Below, piece by piece: positions 41,871 through 50,941 of a stretch of DNA of 64,000 bases. Position 1 is the stretch's first letter; the number at the start of each line of letters is the position of its first letter. The notes beneath the pieces were generated by a model. The model was not told the DNA's origin. It did not search any database and was given only the letters and a program-made list of their open reading frames with translations. This DNA is from Poriferisodalis sp965221945 (GTDB lineage Bacteria; Actinomycetota; Acidimicrobiia; Acidimicrobiales; Poriferisodalaceae), in contig NZ_OZ244925.1 of the NCBI RefSeq assembly GCF_965221945.1, positions 2,170,001 through 2,234,000 of the forward strand, written 5' to 3'. A program made the position numbers and the translations under genes.

Positions 41871-44093
41871 CTAGCTGCGCTGCAAGTACTCGGAATCGCG
41901 GCGACTGGAGAACCAGTCGATCTCATCAACCAGCGCATGGTGGGCATCAAGATCCCCGTCGGCCGAAATGAGTTCAGTGGCCGCGTCGCGGGCAGCCTGC
42001 ACCCAGGTCAGGTCGCGGGCCAGCGACGCCAGCTTCAAGTCGCTGCGTCCCGATTGCCGTTCGTCGAACAGTGTGCCTTCGCCGCGCAATTCGAGATCAC
42101 GCTCGGCCAACTCGAACCCGTCGGATGACTCCGAGAGCGCAGTCAGCCGCTCGACGGCGGTGGGGGTCGGATCGTCGTCGCTCACCAGATAGCACGCCGA
42201 GGCATGACTGCCGCGGCCCACCCGACCCCTCAATTGGTGCAGCTGTGCGATGCCGAATCGATCTGCGGACAGCACGACCATCACGGTCGCGTTCGGCACG
42301 TCGATCCCAACCTCGATGACCGTCGTCGCGACCAGTGCGTCGAGATCTGCTGCTCGGAACCGGGCCATCACCGATTCCTTGTCGGCCGACGGCATGCGCC
42401 CGTGCAGCAGGCCGACCCGCAGGCCGGCAAGAGAGCCCGCCACCAGCTCTGCATGCATTTGCTCGGCCGAGCGCGCGTCGAGGCTCTCGCTCTCGGTGAT
42501 CAGCGGACACACCACGTAGGCCTGACGACCGGCTTCGATCTCGGTGCGCACGCTGGACCACATGGCTTGGGCGGCGAGCGGCCCACGCACCCAATGAGTC
42601 ACCACGGGCGTCCGACCCGGCGGGAGTTCGTCGAGCACCGAGACATCGAGGTCGCCGTACACCGTCATCGCGGCGGTGCGCGGGATGGGTGTAGCCGTCA
42701 TGACCAGCAGGTGAGGGAGACGGCGGTCGTCGCGCCCGCTCTCGCGGAGCCGGGCACGCTGCGACACGCCGAACCGGTGCTGCTCATCCACAACGACGAC
42801 GCTGAGCGAGCCGAACTTCACTGATTCTTGAAGAAGGGCGTGCGTGCCGACAACGATGTCTGCGGTCCCCGTCGCTATCTCCACCAGTACCTCGCGGCGA
42901 TGCGTTGCCGAGCCCGAACCGCTGAGCAGGCGCAGGTTCAGCGGCCGTGTTCCGCTGAGTCGTGCACCATCGGGCACTTCGAAACCGTCGAGCAATGCCC
43001 GCACAGCGATGAAGTGCTGTTCGGCGAGCACTTCGGTGGGCGCCATGAGCGCACCTTGATGGTTGTTCTGTACGGCGACGAGCAATGCGTGCAGCGCTAC
43101 CAGCGTCTTGCCGGAACCAACGTCGCCTTGCAGCAGCCGGTGCATCGGACGCACGGTGCTCACGTCGGCGTCAATCTCGGCCATGGTTCGCTGTTGTGCA
43201 CCTGTCAGGGCGTACGGCATGCGTCGATGGAACGCATCGACGAGATTGCCGGATGGGTCGTGCGCAATGCCGAGCTCGTCTGCCTCGCGCGCCAAGCGCT
43301 GGCTCCGCAGCACGAGCTGGACTCGCAGCAGCTCGTCGAACACGAGACGATTTCGCGCTGTGGTGCGATCGGCCATTGAAGATGGTTCGTGAATGTCGGC
43401 GAGCGCCTGAGCCCGTCTAGCAAGGCGCAGCCTGGTTCGCAGCCGGTCCGGCAGCGGATCGGCGATTCCTCGGGGAGAACAGCGCCGCTGCGCTTCTGCG
43501 ACCCAGTTCGCGACGTCCCACGTGGCGATGCCGGCCGTTTCGGACTGCGGGTAGATGGGAACGATCTTTCCGGTGCGATCCCCGAGCAGGTCGACCACAG
43601 GATTGGTCATCTGCTTGCGCCCCCGGTAGTTCTCCACCTTGCCGAACAGTGCGACGGTGAGACCCTCGGCGAGCTGACGCTCCCTCCACGCCTGGTTGAA
43701 GAACACCACGCTCATGGAGCCGCTGGCGTCGCCGACTTCGACGTTCACCAGCTGGCGGCCGCCACGCAGGCGACGGCTCGACGTCGACATCACATCGGCC
43801 ACGACGGTGATCTCGGCTCCGACCGTTGCCTCGCTGATCGGGGCTTGGGCCGTGCGGTCGACGTAACGCCGGGGATAGTAGGTCAGCAAGTCGAACACCG
43901 ACTCGACGCCGACTTCGCGCAGGGCCTTGCGGCGGTGCCGGCCGACGCCGTTGAGTCGTTCGACGCCGATCGCATCGAGTTCGCGCAGCGTCAGCGGACC
44001 CTTTGCCGCCGCGGGCCGCGGAACAGTCTCATCGGCTTCGACCGCGCCCTCAGCCCGGCCACCGATGGGCTGGCCGCGACGGCGAGCGTTCAT
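41871..44093 (-). CDS. recG: ATP-dependent DNA helicase RecG
   Basis: RecG reverses stalled forks and moves branched DNA. The 740-residue protein has a wedge OB domain ('GSMSVVFFNQAWRERQLAEG'), Walker A 'LQGDVGSGKTLVALHALL', 'VVVDEQHRFGV' (DEQH box), 'MTATPIPRTAAMTVYGDLDV', and the C-terminal 'HQLRGRVGRGSHASACYLVS'. The ATG at 44093 overlaps the stop of the FakA-like gene in ATGA; the longer frame to 44978 is not coding. The N-terminal domain is slightly basic. Confidence 0.95.
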   Translation of the reverse strand: MNARRRGQPIGGRAEGAVEADETVPRPAAAKGPLTLRELDAIGVERLNGVGRHRRKALREVGVESVFDLLTYYPRRYVDRTAQAPISEATVGAEITVVADVMSTSSRRLRGGRQLVNVEVGDASGSMSVVFFNQAWRERQLAEGLTVALFGKVENYRGRKQMTNPVVDLLGDRTGKIVPIYPQSETAGIATWDVANWVAEAQRRCSPRGIADPLPDRLRTRLRLARRAQALADIHEPSSMADRTTARNRLVFDELLRVQLVLRSQRLAREADELGIAHDPSGNLVDAFHRRMPYALTGAQQRTMAEIDADVSTVRPMHRLLQGDVGSGKTLVALHALLVAVQNNHQGALMAPTEVLAEQHFIAVRALLDGFEVPDGARLSGTRPLNLRLLSGSGSATHRREVLVEIATGTADIVVGTHALLQESVKFGSLSVVVVDEQHRFGVSQRARLRESGRDDRRLPHLLVMTATPIPRTAAMTVYGDLDVSVLDELPPGRTPVVTHWVRGPLAAQAMWSSVRTEIEAGRQAYVVCPLITESESLDARSAEQMHAELVAGSLAGLRVGLLHGRMPSADKESVMARFRAADLDALVATTVIEVGIDVPNATVMVVLSADRFGIAQLHQLRGRVGRGSHASACYLVSDDDPTPTAVERLTALSESSDGFELAERDLELRGEGTLFDERQSGRSDLKLASLARDLTWVQAARDAATELISADGDLDAHHALVDEIDWFSSRRDSEYLQRS

Positions 44094-45970
44094 TCGATGC
44101 CGAACAGATACGGGTAGTGGTCCTGGCCGCCGACGTGCCGTTCGACTTCGACATCGGGCCAGTTCTGCGCGAGCCACGAGACCACTTCGTCGGTTTCTCC
44201 CGCCTGAGCGCCGGCGCCTTCGATCAGCGTCAAGATCTCGTGCTCGGGTTGCAGTAGGTGAGCGAGCAAGCCAAGGGCAGCATCGGCTGCAGTCTCCCCT
44301 GCAGCCGCAATACCGTCCGAGTCCAGGCCAATCCATTGTCCAGCGGTGACAGGACCGGTCGGCGCCGCGGTGTCGCGCACGGCTTGGGTCACCTCGCCCG
44401 CCGCGACCAGGGCCGCAGCGTCGCCCATCAATGCGGCATTGGCGTCTGCGCTGACACCGGGGTCGTAGCCGATCAGGGAAGCCAGGCCGGCGGGCACTGA
44501 TGTCGTGGCCACGACCGCCACGGTCTTGGAGGTGTGCTCGCCGACCTGCCGGGCTACCGGAACAATGTTGGAGTTGTTGGGCAGCACGACGACGTGCTGC
44601 GACGGTGCCGCCTCGACGGCCGCGAGCAGCTCGGCGGTCGAGGGATTCATCGTCTGTCCCCCGGTGACAAGTTCGTGGCAGCCCAGCGAGGCGAAGAGCT
44701 CGTCGAGCCCGGCCGATGGCGACACCGCTACCACGGCACATTCCACCATCGGGCGGTCGTCGGTTCTGGTGCCGGCGACGGCACTCGCGCCCGGGTCGCC
44801 GTGCCCAGCGTGCGCTCCGTGCCCCGCGTGCGCACCGTGCCCCGCGTGCGCACCGTGCCCGCCGAGTTCGGCGACCTGCTCGTGCAAGTCGGTGATCTGG
44901 ATGCGATGCGGCCGTCCGGCATCGATCCCTGCCTCGACGACGGGACCGATGTCGTCGGTATGGATATGACAGTTCCACAGGCCGTCGCCGCCGACCATCA
45001 CTATCGAGTCGCCAAGGGAGTCCCAGGAGGCCTTGAATGCGTCGATTTTGGAGTCCGGGGCCGCCAGCAGGTACATCACCTCGTAGCGGGTGCCAGAAGG
45101 GTCGTGCGCGTCGTGGCCGGCAGCGTCACCGGCATCGAGATGGCTGTGCATCTCGGCGCGGCGTTCGGCTACCGGGTCGTCGGCATCGCGCTGCACGCTC
45201 GCGCCGGCGTTGCCGTGCGCGATGACGGCTGCCACGTCCGCTGGCAAGTCCACCTCGGCAGGCAGCGGGCGCCCGTCGACGACTTTGAGGAGAGCGTCGA
45301 GCAGCAGCAGATAGCCAGCGGCTCCGGCATCAACCACCCCAGCGTCGGCCAACACCGGCAGTTGCTGCGGTGTCGCCTCGAGTGCGGATTGACCAGCCCG
45401 GCGCGCCTGCTCCAACACCCCGACCAGGCGCTCGAAACCATCATCGCCTTCGTCGGTGGCGATGGCCTGCTGAGCGGCGTGGGCCGAGGCACGCGCCACG
45501 CTCAAGATGGTGCCCTCGACCGGACGCATGACTGCCCCATCGGCTGCCACGCTCGCGGCGACCAGGCCTTGGGCGAGCAGGTCGGCATCGATCATCGGTT
45601 CGGCTTGGTCGTCGCCGTCGGAGGGAGCCAGCGTGGCGGCGAGTCCTCGCAAGAGCTGACTGACAATGACTCCGCTGTTGCCGCGCGCCCCCATGAGAGC
45701 TCCGTGGGAGATGGCCTGGCAGACCTCGGCACGCTCAGAGCCCGCCCGATCCAGCTCCTCGCTGACCGCTGCAAGCGTCAGCGCCATGTTGGTGCCCGTG
45801 TCGCCGTCGGGCACCGGGTACACGTTGAGACGATCGATCGTGATGCGGTGCTGATCGAGTGCTTCGCCATAGGTGCGTATCGCTTCGACGAACGCGTTCG
45901 TGTCCAGGGCGCGCGCGGCGAGATGAGTTGCAGACTGTGCAGCAGACGCACCGCCCCCACTGTCGCTCAT
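44090..45970 (-). CDS. DhaL/DegV-type fatty acid kinase FakA-like protein (YloV)
   Basis: The 626-residue protein has an N-terminal DhaL domain with the metal-ATP loop 'NVYPVPDGDTGTNMALTL' and 'GALMGARGNSGVIVSQLLRG', a middle domain, and a C-terminal DegV/EDD-like domain. The family (FakA) phosphorylates fatty acids together with FakB; FakB is not in the window. A His-rich insert of four 'GHGAHA'-like repeats (coded by 44803-44868) lies between the middle and C-terminal parts. It overlaps recG by 4 bases. I used ATG 45970. rpmB, often divergent from this gene, is absent. Confidence 0.88.
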   Translation of the reverse strand: MSDSGGGASAAQSATHLAARALDTNAFVEAIRTYGEALDQHRITIDRLNVYPVPDGDTGTNMALTLAAVSEELDRAGSERAEVCQAISHGALMGARGNSGVIVSQLLRGLAATLAPSDGDDQAEPMIDADLLAQGLVAASVAADGAVMRPVEGTILSVARASAHAAQQAIATDEGDDGFERLVGVLEQARRAGQSALEATPQQLPVLADAGVVDAGAAGYLLLLDALLKVVDGRPLPAEVDLPADVAAVIAHGNAGASVQRDADDPVAERRAEMHSHLDAGDAAGHDAHDPSGTRYEVMYLLAAPDSKIDAFKASWDSLGDSIVMVGGDGLWNCHIHTDDIGPVVEAGIDAGRPHRIQITDLHEQVAELGGHGAHAGHGAHAGHGAHAGHGDPGASAVAGTRTDDRPMVECAVVAVSPSAGLDELFASLGCHELVTGGQTMNPSTAELLAAVEAAPSQHVVVLPNNSNIVPVARQVGEHTSKTVAVVATTSVPAGLASLIGYDPGVSADANAALMGDAAALVAAGEVTQAVRDTAAPTGPVTAGQWIGLDSDGIAAAGETAADAALGLLAHLLQPEHEILTLIEGAGAQAGETDEVVSWLAQNWPDVEVERHVGGQDHYPYLFGIE

Positions 45971-46074
45971 AGCTGCCGAAGCTACAACGCGCTCGCAGCA
46001 GTCGGTTGGTAGCTTTCGGGTGCTGCGCGGGCTGGCACGCCAGTCATGCAGATTCCCTGCCACTGGAGGCGCGA

Positions 46075-46320
46075 GTGCAAGGCGTCATCAAGTCGTACGA
46101 CCCGGCATCGGGAGTCGGCGTCGTTACCGACGACGTCACGCGCTTAGAGCACGAGCTGGCCCTTGACGCCTTGGAGGGCTCCATCTTTCGGATGGTGCGG
46201 CAGGGCCAGCGAGTGATCTTCGACCTTGACGAACGGAGGCTTGCCACACGGCTTCGTCTGGGCTCGGAGGTGGACCTGGGAACACCTGACTGGATCACCA
46301 CCGGGGGGAAGACAACGTGA
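46075..46320 (+). CDS. Cold-shock-like small protein, 81 residues
   Basis: The protein starts at GTG 46075 with GGAGG seven bases upstream: 'VQGVIKSYDPASGVGVVTDD'. This matches the first strands of a cold-shock/OB fold ('G-I-K-x-Y-x-P-x-x-G-x-G'). The C-terminal half, 'SIFRMVRQGQRVIFDLDERR', then 'LRLGSEVDLGTP', fits the remaining strands. RNP-type aromatic residues are mostly missing, so RNA binding may be altered. It is divergent from the FakA-like gene. Confidence 0.7.
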   Translation: MQGVIKSYDPASGVGVVTDDVTRLEHELALDALEGSIFRMVRQGQRVIFDLDERRLATRLRLGSEVDLGTPDWITTGGKTT

Positions 46321-46352
46321 TCTGAGGCCGGTGCAACCGCACTGGCCAATGA

Positions 46353-46485
46353 GCGAAGCGAGTGGGACAGCTCAGCGCGAAGCGACTGGGACAGCTCAGC
46401 GCGAAGCGACTGGGACAGCTCAGCGCGAAGCGAGTAGGACAACTCAGCGCGAAGCGAGGATCAAGACTCAGCGCAAAGCAAGTGC
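46353..46485 (+). repeat. Tandem repeat, 24-bp unit, five copies, upstream of pckG
   Basis: The unit contains GACAGCTCAGCGCGAAGCGA; copies 1-4 are close and the fifth is diverged. The array lies in the leader of pckG and is open in the pckG frame (encoding 'GQLSAKRL' repeats). Its GAGCGAAGCGA motif resembles the dispersed repeat core. Confidence 0.9.
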
Positions 46486-46508
46486 GAGACTCGGACCCGG
46501 AGGACAAC

Positions 46509-48296
46509 TTGTCTGCCACTGCCAACCGCCAGCTGATCGATTGGGTCGATCATTGGGCCCGCGTGCTTCGGCCCGACGCGGTCCATTGGTGCGACGGCTC
46601 CGAAGCCGAATTCCAGCAGCTGTGCAGCCAGATGGTGGAGTCTGGGACACTCATCGCGCTCGATCCCGAAGCTCGTCCCAACAGCTATCTCGCTCGCTCC
46701 GACCCCGGCGATGTCGCCCGGGTGGAAGATCGCACGTTCATCTGCACCGAGCGCGAGTTGGACGCAGGCCCCAACAACAACTGGCGTGCGCCCGACGAGA
46801 TGCGGGATGAGGTGCTGAAGCTGTTCGGTGGCTCGATGCGCGGCCGGACGATGTATGTGGTGCCGTTCTCGATGGGCCCGCTCGGCTCGCACATCGCCCA
46901 CATCGGTGTCCAGCTCACCGACTCGCCCTATGTGGCGGCCTCCATGCGGATCATGACGCGCATGGGCCAGGGTGCGCTCGACGTGCTCGCAGACGGCGAG
47001 TTCGTGCCGTGCATTCACTCGCTCGGCGCCCCGCTGGAACCGGGCCAGCCTGACGTGCCGTGGCCCTGCGACGCGGAGCGCAAGTACATCGTCCATTTCC
47101 CCGAGACACGCGAGATCTGGTCCTACGGCTCCGGCTACGGCGGCAATGCCCTGCTGGGCAAGAAGTGCTTCGCCCTGCGGATCGCGTCGACCATGGCGCG
47201 CGATCAGGGCTGGCTGGCCGAGCACATGCTCATCGTGGGCGTGACGCCTCCCGAAGGCGAGACGGTGTACGTGGCGGCCGCTTTCCCGTCAGCCTGCGGC
47301 AAAACGAACATGGCCATGATGATTCCCACCCTGCCGGGTTGGAAGATCGAGACCGTCGGCGACGACATCGCCTGGATGAAGTTCGGCGGCGACGGGCGGC
47401 TGCACGCGATCAATCCCGAGGCAGGCATCTTCGGCGTAGCTCCTGGCACCGGTGATGACACCAACCCGAGCGCGTTGGCGACCATGTGGGGCAACTGCGT
47501 GTTCACCAACGTGGCTCAGACCCCCGATGGCGACGTCTGGTGGGAGGGCCTGACGCCTGAACCGCCCGACGATCTCATCGACTGGCGCGGAAACCAGTGG
47601 TCGCCTGCGGTGGGCACGCCCGCCGCTCACCCCAACGCCCGCTTCACGGCTCCCGCTACGCAGTGCCCCACCATTGCTCCCGAGTGGGAGGATCCGGCTG
47701 GCGTGCCGATCTCGGCAATCCTGTTCGGCGGCCGGCGAGCAACCACGGTGCCGCTGGTGGCCGAGGCGCTGGACTGGGAGCACGGGGTGTTCTTGGGTTC
47801 CCAGATGTCGTCGGAGAAGACGGCTGCCGCGGCGGGGACCATCGGCGAGGTGCGGCGGGATCCGTTCGCGATGCTGCCGTTCTGCGGCTACAACTTCGGC
47901 GACTACTTCCAGCACTGGCTCGACATCGGCAACACCCCAGGCGCGCAGCTGCCCAAGCTGTTTTATGTCAACTGGTTCCGCAAGGATGCCGACGGGAAGT
48001 TCATCTGGCCAGGATTCGGCGACAACTCCCGAGTGCTCAAGTGGGTGCTCGAGCGGGTGGCAGGCCACGGCGAAGCAACTGCCACCCCCATCGGTCTGGT
48101 GCCGCCGCCGGAGGCCATCGACACCGACGGACTCGACCTGACTGACGAGCAGATCAAGTCGCTGCTCACGGTCGATGAGGACGACTGGCGCGCAGAGATG
48201 GACATGATCGAGACGCACTACCGGTCGCTGGGCGAACGGCTTCCCAAAGAAATGCGGCGCCAGCTCGATCGGCTCGAGGAACGTCTCGGCGTCTGA
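46509..48296 (+). CDS. pckG: Phosphoenolpyruvate carboxykinase (GTP)
   Basis: PckG converts oxaloacetate and GTP to PEP, CO2 and GDP, feeding gluconeogenesis. The 595-residue protein has 'AAAFPSACGKTNMAMM' (kinase-1 P-loop), 'IETVGDDIAWMKFG' (metal/nucleotide site) and 'KFIWPGFGDNSRVLKWVLER'. I start it at TTG 46509, which has a perfect GGAGG five bases upstream and gives normal family length. The alternative ATG at 46362 would translate the 24-bp repeats into 'LSAKRLGQ' motifs and has no ribosome site. Confidence 0.93.
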   Translation: MSATANRQLIDWVDHWARVLRPDAVHWCDGSEAEFQQLCSQMVESGTLIALDPEARPNSYLARSDPGDVARVEDRTFICTERELDAGPNNNWRAPDEMRDEVLKLFGGSMRGRTMYVVPFSMGPLGSHIAHIGVQLTDSPYVAASMRIMTRMGQGALDVLADGEFVPCIHSLGAPLEPGQPDVPWPCDAERKYIVHFPETREIWSYGSGYGGNALLGKKCFALRIASTMARDQGWLAEHMLIVGVTPPEGETVYVAAAFPSACGKTNMAMMIPTLPGWKIETVGDDIAWMKFGGDGRLHAINPEAGIFGVAPGTGDDTNPSALATMWGNCVFTNVAQTPDGDVWWEGLTPEPPDDLIDWRGNQWSPAVGTPAAHPNARFTAPATQCPTIAPEWEDPAGVPISAILFGGRRATTVPLVAEALDWEHGVFLGSQMSSEKTAAAAGTIGEVRRDPFAMLPFCGYNFGDYFQHWLDIGNTPGAQLPKLFYVNWFRKDADGKFIWPGFGDNSRVLKWVLERVAGHGEATATPIGLVPPPEAIDTDGLDLTDEQIKSLLTVDEDDWRAEMDMIETHYRSLGERLPKEMRRQLDRLEERLGV

Positions 48297-48344
48297 GGAT
48301 CCACCTCGACGCGACAGCAGGAGCGGTCGCTGTGCTCGGGTCCG

Positions 48345-48716
48345 TCAGCTTCCGAGGAACATGGCCCGGATGGCGAGCCCCATGATGAACAGCGCACCGA
48401 GGCCGAACAGCTCGTAGCGGCGGTGCTCGAGCTGCTGGCGGTAGGCGTAGACGAAGACGACCGCCACTGCGCAGCAAGCCCCGTAGAACACATGGAATGC
48501 CGGGGCTTCCACCGCTGCGACCCGCATGAGGATGACGCCGGCAGTGAGCTGGACGAACACCAGGACCCATGCGGCCCCCAAGAACCACCAGAGACTGCGG
48601 TGGCGCAGCGTCTCCCAACGGATCGCACCGAGCGCCCAGAGCCCCGCAGCGCCGTTCGACAGCACCAGTGCCCAGCCGAGCGCGGTGTGAACCGTCGAGG
48701 TGACCCCAGCGCTCAC
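48345..48716 (-). CDS. Small four-helix membrane protein
   Basis: The 123-residue protein has about four hydrophobic helices: 'TALGWALVLSNGAAGLWALG', 'LWWFLGAAWVLVFVQLTAGV', 'FHVFYGACCAVAVVFVYAY' and 'LFGLGALFIMGLAIRAMFLG'. The His residues could suit a heme or redox role, but that is speculative. It overlaps the DUF4145-like gene by 4 bases, suggesting one transcript. Convergent with pckG. Function unknown. Confidence 0.65.
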   Translation of the reverse strand: MSAGVTSTVHTALGWALVLSNGAAGLWALGAIRWETLRHRSLWWFLGAAWVLVFVQLTAGVILMRVAAVEAPAFHVFYGACCAVAVVFVYAYRQQLEHRRYELFGLGALFIMGLAIRAMFLGS

Positions 48717-49165
48717 TGCGGCGGCGGCGACTGCAGCCGATGGTCTCGCCGCTCCGGCGGCGAGACGTGCTGCGTGAACAGGTGAATGAACATCAGCAGG
48801 TTCTGGGCGTCTCCGTGGCCGTTTGCGAGATTGAGCTCACCGGGACGGCGCGCCTCGGTGTCGCTCAGCTTCATGACGTCGAGCGCACGCAGCAGCCCGA
48901 CGGGGGCTCCGGCAGATACCAGCTCGCCGATGTCGCGCACGAGGTGGCGGCCCCGAAGCCCTTGGGACTGGATGAGGCTGCGCAGCAGCAGGCGCGCCAG
49001 CGCGCAGGCACTCGCCGGAGACACGTCGGCGACTGCGGCAGCTTCTTCGTAGAGCGGGACCAGCTTGCGATCGAGCCCCGCAGGCGCGTCATGCGGCTCT
49101 CTGCGTTCCGTCTCTCCGGAACTCGCCGCGCTGGGTGCATCGGCCCCTGTCTCAGGCAACGGCAC
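48713..49165 (-). CDS. DUF4145-like helical protein
   Basis: The 150-residue protein contains 'YEEAAAVADVSPASACALAR', 'GLRGRHLVRDIGELV' and 'RRPGELNLANGHGDAQNLLM', the arrangement of DUF4145-type helical bundles. These are often attached to nucleases or defence proteins, but here it stands alone. The start is uncertain: GTG 49165 overlaps the upstream CaiB-family gene by 14 bases and a TTG at 49210 is also possible. Function unknown. Confidence 0.6.
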   Translation of the reverse strand: MPLPETGADAPSAASSGETERREPHDAPAGLDRKLVPLYEEAAAVADVSPASACALARLLLRSLIQSQGLRGRHLVRDIGELVSAGAPVGLLRALDVMKLSDTEARRPGELNLANGHGDAQNLLMFIHLFTQHVSPPERRDHRLQSPPPQ

Positions 49166-50303
49166 CGGTGTCGCGCAGCTTTGCGATGTCGTCAGGGTCG
49201 TAGCCGGCAATCGCCAGCACCTCGTCGGTGTGCTGGCCTGAGTGCGCCGGTGGCCCCTGCACGGTCCCGACGGTGCGGCTGAATCGCGGCGACGGACTCG
49301 GCTGGATCACTCCGGCCACCTCGCAGAAGACCTTGCGATGGACGTTGTGGGGATGCTGCGGGGCCTCGGCCAGTGTCAGCACTGGGGCGAAGCACACGTC
49401 GGTGGCATCCATGATCTCGCACCACTCGTCGCGGGTCTTCGATCTGAAGACTTCGGCGATCCGCTCTTTGAGCTCGGGCCACCGGCCGCGTGAGTTCTGC
49501 TTGGCGAACTCCCGGTCCCCCTCAAGACCGGTGAGACGGAGCAATTCGGCGTAGAACTGCGGCTCGATCGACCCGACCGAGATGTAGTTGCCATCGGCGC
49601 ACTCGTACACGTCGTAGAAGTGACTGCCGGTGTCGAGCAAGTTGGTGCCGCGTTCGTCGTTCCACACGCCCAGCGCCCGCATCGAGTGGAACATGGCCAT
49701 GAGCGTTGCGGCGCCGTCGACCATGGCAGCGTCCACTACCTGGCCCTGGCCGGAGCGCTGCGCCTCGAACAGGCCGCAGGCCACCCCGAACGCCAGCAGC
49801 ATCCCGCCGCCACCGAAATCGCCCACGAGGTTCAGCGGGGCGATCGGCGGCTCGCCCTTGCGGCCGATCGGGTCGAGCGCTCCCGCCAATGCGATGTAGT
49901 TGATGTCGTGTCCGGCACCCATGTGGTACGGACCCTCCTGTCCCCAGCCCGTCATCCGGCCGTAGACCAGCCGCGGGTTGCGTGCCAGACACTCATCGGG
50001 CCCGATGCCGAGCCGCTCCATGACACCGGGACGGAATCCCTCGATGAGCGCATCGGAATGCTCCACCAGCCGCAGCAGCGCCTCGACTCCGTCAGGGTTC
50101 TTGAGATCGAGCCCGATCGAGGCACGGCCTCGGGCCAGCACATCGATCGGCGGGGCGTCGAGGTCGTGATCGGTCACGTTGGCTGAGCGATCGATGCGGA
50201 TGACCTCCGCGCCCATGTCGGAGAGCATCATCCCGCAGAAGGGTCCCGGGCCGATGCCCTGCAGCTCGATGACTCGCACACCTTCCAAGGGTCCTGTGCC
50301 CAT
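49152..50303 (-). CDS. CaiB/BaiF family CoA enzyme, alpha-methylacyl-CoA racemase-like
   Basis: The 383-residue protein begins 'MGTGPLEGVRVIELQGIGPG', and has 'MLSDMGAEVIRIDR', 'EGFRPGVMERLGIGPDE', 'GHDINYIALAGALDPIGR' and 'NLVGDFGGGGMLLAFGVACG'. The His-Asp-Asn in 'GHDINY' and Asp in 'GDFGGGG' correspond to the acid/base pair of AMACR, so racemisation of 2-methylacyl-CoA is the best guess, rather than CoA transfer. Such enzymes feed branched fatty acid or sterol side-chain breakdown. No other beta-oxidation genes are nearby. Confidence 0.85.
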   Translation of the reverse strand: MGTGPLEGVRVIELQGIGPGPFCGMMLSDMGAEVIRIDRSANVTDHDLDAPPIDVLARGRASIGLDLKNPDGVEALLRLVEHSDALIEGFRPGVMERLGIGPDECLARNPRLVYGRMTGWGQEGPYHMGAGHDINYIALAGALDPIGRKGEPPIAPLNLVGDFGGGGMLLAFGVACGLFEAQRSGQGQVVDAAMVDGAATLMAMFHSMRALGVWNDERGTNLLDTGSHFYDVYECADGNYISVGSIEPQFYAELLRLTGLEGDREFAKQNSRGRWPELKERIAEVFRSKTRDEWCEIMDATDVCFAPVLTLAEAPQHPHNVHRKVFCEVAGVIQPSPSPRFSRTVGTVQGPPAHSGQHTDEVLAIAGYDPDDIAKLRDTGAVA

Positions 50304-50305
50304 AT

Positions 50306-50767
50306 TCATTCCCTTCGCCATTGGACGGTCACGCTACTTCGCGCTGTCTGCGGGGGTCCTTGCTGGCGCAGCGCCCGTTTCACAGTTTCGGCCACCCGCA
50401 CGACCGCGCCGGGTGTACGAGTGCCCCACCAGAACAGGTCCTGACCGTCGATCACATGCGTCGGCGCTATCTTCGCCAGTTCGTCGAGATGGCGCAGGTG
50501 CCACGGGTAGGGCTCCGTCGGCGCGAGCACGATGTCCAAATGGTCCGCGGACAGGTCGCCGGCGTCGATCGTTGGATACGTGCCCCGATCGGCGAACGCC
50601 ACGTCGACCCCGCACCAGGTGAGCAATGAAGCTCCGTACGTGCGTGCACCGATAGTCATGTAGGGCCGGCGCCAGATCGGAACGAAGACGCGCACGTTGC
50701 GGCCCGACGGGTGCTCCAGCGGCTTGCCGTTCTCTGGCAGCGGCTCGGTTGACCACTCGGCGCCGAT
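50306..50767 (-). pseudogene. Remnant of a helical-backbone metal receptor (BtuF-like) gene
   Basis: The last ~150 residues match the C-terminal half of BtuF/FepB-like binding proteins: 'VFVPIWRRPYMTIGARTYGA', 'FADRGTYPTIDAGDLS', 'DIVLAPTEPYPWHLRHLDEL' and 'VIDGQDLFWWGTRT'. The expected N-terminal half is missing. Upstream, the frame runs into a 33-bp tandem repeat (50768-50884) and antisense of the helicase gene. I think the 5' end was lost by deletion. A shortened functional protein is possible but would lack half its fold. It ends two bases before the CaiB-family start. Confidence 0.6.
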
Positions 50768-50884
50768 GCGCACCTTCGGCAGCGTATTGGCGCTGACTAT
50801 GCGCATTGCCGGCAGCGTATTGGCGCTGACTATGCGCGTCGCCGGCAGCGCATTGGCACTGCGGGCGCGTATTGCCGGCAGCGT
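50768..50884 (+). repeat. Tandem repeat, 33-bp unit, about 3.6 copies
   Basis: Units 50768-50800 and 50801-50833 are nearly identical and share GGCAGCGTATTGGCGCTGAC. A 31-bp variant follows (50834-50864), then a partial unit (50865-50884). The array lies between the receptor remnant and the divergent helicase. Confidence 0.9.
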
Positions 50885-50941
50885 CACGCAGGCCGTCGCC
50901 TCGGTGCAGTTCCTCCGTGCACTTCCTCTAGGTTCGCCCTC

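Noticed and set aside
44534..46012. 492-residue plus-strand ORF
   Set aside because: Antisense to the FakA-like gene; no motif.
46353..46485. CRISPR-like array upstream of pckG
   Set aside because: The units are contiguous with no unique spacers and no cas genes nearby; it is a simple tandem repeat.
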